From the NCBI GenBank assembly GCA_947631155.1, contig CANRKG010000014.1, positions 1 through 36,525 of the forward strand: a DNA stretch of 36,525 nt, in the 5' to 3' direction. The notes under the pieces were generated by a model that made no database searches, had not been told where the DNA came from, and saw nothing but the letters and a program-made list of their open reading frames with translations. Below are positions 32,800 to 36,525 of this stretch, piece after piece. Position numbers and translations under genes: made by a program. How positions within the stretch are numbered: the stretch's first letter is position 1; every line of letters begins with the position of its first letter. This DNA comes from an uncultured Bacilli bacterium (GTDB taxonomy: Bacteria > Bacillota_I > Bacilli_A > RF39 > UBA660).

Positions 32800-35493
32800 A
32801 TGAAATATATGAGTCATAACGATATTAGAAATACATGGATTAAGTTTTTTGAAGAAAAAGGACATAAATTATATGAAAGTGCTTCATTAATTCCTGTAAA
32901 TGATGATAGTTTACTATGGATTAATGCCGGAGTAGCACCTTTAAAAAAATATTTTGATGGGACTATTGTTCCAGATGTTAGAAGAATAGTTAATATTCAA
33001 AAATGCATTCGTACTAATGATATTGAAAATGTTGGAGTTACTAAAAGACATCAAACCTTTTTTGAAATGATGGGTAATTTTTCAATCGGTGACTATTTTA
33101 AAGATGAAGCTATTGAATTTGCGTTTGAATTACTTACTAGCGAAAAATGGTTTGGAATCGATAAAAATTTATTATATGTAACTGTTTATCCAGATGACAA
33201 ACAAGCATATGATAAATGGATAGAAGTAGGTTTAGATGAAAGTCATATTGTTAAATGCCAAGGAAACTTTTGGGAAATAGGAGAGGGTCCATGTGGTCCA
33301 GATTCAGAAATATTCTTTGATCGTGGTGAAAAATACGATGAAGATGGAAAAGCCTTTGAAAAATTTGCCAATGATGAAGATCAAGAACGTTATGTAGAAA
33401 TTTGGAACAATGTTTTTAGTCAATATAGTTCAAAAGAAAATACTCCGCGAAGTAAATATAAAGAGTTACCAAGTAAAAATATTGATACAGGAGCTGGTTT
33501 AGAAAGATGGTGTACAATTTTTCAAAATGTCGATAGTAATTTTGATACAGATTTATTTGCACCAATTATTTCACATATTGAAGAATTAGCAGGAACACTG
33601 TATGATTCAAAAAAAGAATTTAAAATTATAGCCGATCATATTAGAGCAATTACTTTTGCTTTAGCTGATGGTGCTAATTTTGAAAATGTTGGTCGAGGTT
33701 ATGTACTTAGAAGATTATTAAGACGAAGTATTAGAATGGGTAAAAATTTGAATATTAAAGGACCATTTTTATATAAGTTAGTATCTGATGTTGTTGATGT
33801 TATGGAGTTAGCATATCCATATCTAAGAAATAGAAGAAGCGATATTGAAGTTTTAGTTTTAGAAGAAGAAAAATTATTCTTGAAAACTTTAGATGCTGGC
33901 GAAAAACGATTAAAAGAATTAATTAATAATGCTACTGATAAAAAAATTAGTGGTGAAGATGCCTTTAAATTATATGATACATATGGATTCCCATTTGAAC
34001 TTACTTTAGAATATCTAGAAGAAGTAGGTTATACAACAGATCAAAAAGAATTTGAAAAATTCATGGAAATTCAACGTGAACTTGCTAAAAAGAATTCTCG
34101 TACTAAAGCTAATATGGCACAACAGAAAAAAGTTTTATTAGATTTTACTAAAGAATCAAAATTTGTATATGGAATTTACCGTTTAAAAAGTAATGTTTTA
34201 GCAATATTTTCAAAAGATAGTTTAGAAAAAAAATTAGATCACGATGGTTATATTGCTTTAAAAAGAACTTGTTTTTACGCAGAAAGTGGGGGACAAGTTA
34301 GTGATACAGGTATGATTATTGGTAAAGATTTTAAAGCTCGTGTGGTTGATGTTTTTAAAGCTCCAAATGGTCAACATATTCATAAAGTAAAATTATTAGA
34401 TGGCGAAATTCATGTTAATGATGATTGCGAGATTATAATCGATAAAGATAAAAGAAAACGAATCGAAGCAAATCACTCTAGTGTCCATTTGTTACAATAT
34501 GCACTACAACAAGTAGTTTCTAAAGACATTGCTCAAGCTGGTTCATATGTTGATCATGAAAGACTTCGTTTTGACTTTACTTATTCAGGAACATTAGATG
34601 ATGATACCATTGTTAAAGTAGAAAATTTTGTAAATAAAGAAATTGCTAAAGAAAATATTGTTTCAACTGAAATTATGCCATTAGATAAAGCTAAACAATT
34701 AGGTGCTATGGCTCTTTTCTCAGAAAAATACGCTGATACTGTTCGTGTTGTTAAAATTGGCAAATCTATAGAATTATGTGGTGGTACCCACGCTAATAAT
34801 ACACAAGATATTAAAAAGTTTGCTATTTACAACTTTGAAAGTAAAGGAAGTAATGTCTACAGAATTGAGGCTACTACTGGAAGTAAGATTGACTCATTAT
34901 TATTTGAAGTAATTGAACCATATAATAATGAAATGATGCAATTACTTTTAAAAGCTAAAGAGATTGTTATTCAAGCTAAAAAAGAAAATATTGACTTGGA
35001 TTTTGATGTCGATATTGATAACTCTAAACCAACTTCTTATAAGGATATTATTTTTAATAAAAATGAACTTGGTTATGTTCAGGGTGAAGTAAAAGCTTTA
35101 GAAAAAAGATATTTTGATTTAAGAGAGAAGAAAACTCTTGCAGATACTGATATATATAAAGATGCCATTACTGATTATGGCAAATATAAAGCTTTAATTA
35201 TGAAAACTGAAAATATTGATGTTCAATTACTAAAATCTATTGCCGATAATATGATTAGTTTTATGAAAGAAGGTTTTGTTTTCTTAGCCAATATAAACGG
35301 TTCTAATAGCATTAATTTCATAGCTAAAAGTAATTGTTCTATTAATGCTTCAGATATGGTTAAATTAGCTGCCTTTAAAGCTTCTGGTAATGGGGGAGGA
35401 AGTCCAACATTTGCTCAAGGTGGCGGAAAAGATGTTAAAGCAGTTGATATAATTCTGGAAGAAATAAAAAAGGAAATTTCAGATGAAACATAA
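32800..35493 (+). CDS. alaS: Alanyl-tRNA synthetase
   Basis: 897 residues, near normal (about 875). Class II catalytic core: NDDSLLWINAGVAPLKKYF, VNIQKCIRTNDIENVG, RHQTFFEMMGNFSIGDYFK and GPCGPDSEIFFDRG. NIDTGAGLERW and ADHIRAITFALADG follow. The editing domain zinc ligands are in HSSVH (559-563) and CGGTH (660-664). The first block deviates from the common HTATH form but keeps both histidines. The C-Ala part ends with GNGGGSPTFAQGGG. It attaches alanine to tRNA-Ala and clears Ser/Gly. AAAGGAG sets the start, and the gene overlaps holA by 11 bases. Regulation by the T-box 1.1 kb upstream is implied. Confidence 0.96.
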   Translation: MKYMSHNDIRNTWIKFFEEKGHKLYESASLIPVNDDSLLWINAGVAPLKKYFDGTIVPDVRRIVNIQKCIRTNDIENVGVTKRHQTFFEMMGNFSIGDYFKDEAIEFAFELLTSEKWFGIDKNLLYVTVYPDDKQAYDKWIEVGLDESHIVKCQGNFWEIGEGPCGPDSEIFFDRGEKYDEDGKAFEKFANDEDQERYVEIWNNVFSQYSSKENTPRSKYKELPSKNIDTGAGLERWCTIFQNVDSNFDTDLFAPIISHIEELAGTLYDSKKEFKIIADHIRAITFALADGANFENVGRGYVLRRLLRRSIRMGKNLNIKGPFLYKLVSDVVDVMELAYPYLRNRRSDIEVLVLEEEKLFLKTLDAGEKRLKELINNATDKKISGEDAFKLYDTYGFPFELTLEYLEEVGYTTDQKEFEKFMEIQRELAKKNSRTKANMAQQKKVLLDFTKESKFVYGIYRLKSNVLAIFSKDSLEKKLDHDGYIALKRTCFYAESGGQVSDTGMIIGKDFKARVVDVFKAPNGQHIHKVKLLDGEIHVNDDCEIIIDKDKRKRIEANHSSVHLLQYALQQVVSKDIAQAGSYVDHERLRFDFTYSGTLDDDTIVKVENFVNKEIAKENIVSTEIMPLDKAKQLGAMALFSEKYADTVRVVKIGKSIELCGGTHANNTQDIKKFAIYNFESKGSNVYRIEATTGSKIDSLLFEVIEPYNNEMMQLLLKAKEIVIQAKKENIDLDFDVDIDNSKPTSYKDIIFNKNELGYVQGEVKALEKRYFDLREKKTLADTDIYKDAITDYGKYKALIMKTENIDVQLLKSIADNMISFMKEGFVFLANINGSNSINFIAKSNCSINASDMVKLAAFKASGNGGGSPTFAQGGGKDVKAVDIILEEIKKEISDET

Positions 35494-36418
35494 TTATTTA
35501 TTAGAAGAAATTGATAGTTTAGTTGTATCTAAAAAAATAAACTCTATTATTGAAAAAATGAATTTTCAAGAAGCTATTCAAAGTACATATGATATAGAAG
35601 AACAAGAATTAAGTGTGGCTCTTGAAGATTTAGATACATATAGTTTTTTAAGTCCCAAAAAAGTAATAATTATTAAAAATGTATTTAGTAATAATAATGA
35701 TGAAGATATGAAGCACTTATTAAAATATATTGATAATCCTAATTGTGATAATTTATTATTTTTAACATGTAAAAAGCTTGATAATAGATTAAATATAATT
35801 AAACAATTAAAAAATAATTCTAACATTGATATTATTCAATTTGATATAGATCCTTATAAATATGTTAAAGAATTATTAAATGGTTATAAGATAAGTAATA
35901 GATCTATTCAACTTCTAATTGATAAATGTAAAAACGATTTAACTAAAATTCGTAATGAATGTGATAAATTAATATTATTTAAAAGTGATAATTTAGAAAT
36001 AATAGAAGATGATATTAATAATTTAGTAGTTGAAAAGCTAGGTGATTCAAGTGAAGTATTATTTTCTTTTGTGAAATATTTATTATTAAAAGATAAAAAA
36101 CACGCCATAGAAGAATATCAAGAATTACTTAATTATGATATGGATGTTTATTCAATAATTGGTTTAATTGCTTCTCAATTACGTCTTATGTATCAGGTTA
36201 AGTTATTAAAAGATAAAAATTTATCTGTTGAAGAGATTACTAAAAAATTATTTTTGAAATCAACTTATCAAGTAAAAAAAATGTCTCAGTATAGTTATAA
36301 CTATAGTTTTTTGGAATTATCTAATTTGATAGATGTTGTAGCATCCATAGATTTTAAAATAAAAAGCGGGCGAATTGAACCAAAATTAGCAATGGATATA
36401 TTAATAATTAATATATAA
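35483..36418 (+). CDS. holA: DNA polymerase III delta subunit
   Basis: 311 residues. N-terminal YLLEEIDSLVVSKKINSII and SPKKVIIIKNV, then LLFLTCKKLDNRLNIIKQLKN, are the degenerate AAA+ core. QLLIDKCKNDLTKIRNECDKLILF and the SSEVLFSFVKYLLLKDKKHAI and ASQLRLMYQVKLLKDKN blocks are characteristic of HolA. It opens the beta clamp within the clamp loader. It starts inside the 3' end of alaS, with GGAAATT as site, and is followed by two terminators. Confidence 0.9.
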   Translation: MKHNYLLEEIDSLVVSKKINSIIEKMNFQEAIQSTYDIEEQELSVALEDLDTYSFLSPKKVIIIKNVFSNNNDEDMKHLLKYIDNPNCDNLLFLTCKKLDNRLNIIKQLKNNSNIDIIQFDIDPYKYVKELLNGYKISNRSIQLLIDKCKNDLTKIRNECDKLILFKSDNLEIIEDDINNLVVEKLGDSSEVLFSFVKYLLLKDKKHAIEEYQELLNYDMDVYSIIGLIASQLRLMYQVKLLKDKNLSVEEITKKLFLKSTYQVKKMSQYSYNYSFLELSNLIDVVASIDFKIKSGRIEPKLAMDILIINI

Positions 36419-36450
36419 AAAATAAAACTACAGATTTGTAGTTTTATTTT
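36419..36450 (+). terminator. Rho-independent terminator after holA
   Basis: AAAATAAAACTACA pairs perfectly with TGTAGTTTTATTTT (14 bp) around GATT. It starts right after the stop codon. Confidence 0.85.
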
Positions 36451-36452
36451 CA

Positions 36453-36488
36453 GAGTGTTGACAAAGTATCAATACTCTTTCTTTTTTT
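36453..36488 (+). terminator. Second terminator after holA
   Basis: GAGTGTTGA pairs with TCAATACTC (9 bp, one G-U) around a 7-nt loop, then TTTC and seven T. The TTGACA inside the stem has no -10 at proper distance. Confidence 0.75.
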
Positions 36489-36500
36489 GAAAAAGTGGTG

Positions 36501-36506
36501 TATAAT
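36501..36506 (+). promoter_or_regulatory. -10 box for a gene beyond the window
   Basis: Perfect TATAAT, with no good -35 at 16-18 nt. In many Firmicutes rpsT follows holA, so this may be its promoter; the gene itself is not in view. Confidence 0.4.
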
Positions 36507-36525
36507 GAAAAAGTAAGAACGCTTT

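Noticed and set aside
36458-36463. TTGACA as a promoter -35 box after holA
   Set aside because: It lies 37 nt before the nearest TATAAT and forms one arm of a terminator stem; nothing -10-like is at 16-18 nt.

Overview
The window is very AT-rich, almost fully coding DNA from a low-GC Gram-positive bacterium. It is most likely an uncultured, Mollicutes-adjacent member of the Bacilli (RF39-type gut lineages are my best guess). Supporting this are an hrcA-grpE-dnaK-dnaJ set with a CIRCE operator, a ylbD-ylbE-ylbF-rsmD block in the Bacillus order, RNase HIII, a T-box leader upstream of alaS, and parE/parC organisation. TGA is a real stop (rsmD, the MBOAT gene, the first kinase gene of the alaS operon) and tryptophan is TGG throughout, so the code is standard rather than the Mycoplasma code. 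No tRNA, rRNA, CRISPR array or insertion sequence was seen, and no gene-free stretch exceeds 300 bases.

Layout. Positions 2-3025 hold the 3' end of a giant secreted repeat protein with a near-perfect 471-bp tandem duplication. Positions 3147-7191 hold two small membrane-anchored proteins and two paralogous polytopic membrane proteins of glycosyltransferase-like (DUF6020-type) appearance. The second paralog is interrupted by an in-frame TAA, and the pair shares a 268-bp almost identical block. Positions 7336-12391 are parE, an unknown 190-aa gene and parC (topoisomerase IV).

Positions 12418-17119 form the most interesting block: a tight five-gene cassette of Sfp-type phosphopantetheinyl transferase, acyl carrier protein, AMP-forming ligase, MBOAT membrane acyltransferase and a DHHW/SGNH-like exported protein. 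It has the logic of the dlt teichoic-acid D-alanylation pathway but a different gene order, its own PPTase, and an MBOAT with Asn where AlgI/PatA/DltB proteins have a conserved His. I read it as a dedicated pathway that activates a small carboxylic acid, loads it on a carrier protein and transfers it to a cell-surface polymer. Donor and acceptor are unknown.

Positions 17170-18629 are ylbD, ylbE, ylbF and rsmD, followed by a pilin-like Cys-rich surface protein (18659-19654). Positions 19679-26213 are the HrcA-controlled chaperone operon, with an oligoendopeptidase F gene between dnaK and dnaJ. RNase HIII (minus), CvpA-type protein (plus) and a YigZ-family protein (minus) follow. A PcfJ-like protein with 21-residue leucine-rich repeats (28672-30348) and an AI-2E-type transporter come next. 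An alanine T-box leader (about 31521-31685) then precedes two small P-loop kinases, alaS and holA, and the window ends with two terminators in a row and the -10 box of the next gene.

A recurring feature is compact intergenic architecture. Terminator hairpins contain or abut the next gene's -35 box (best at hrcA, also at 3078), and converging genes share bidirectional terminators that overlap stop codons.
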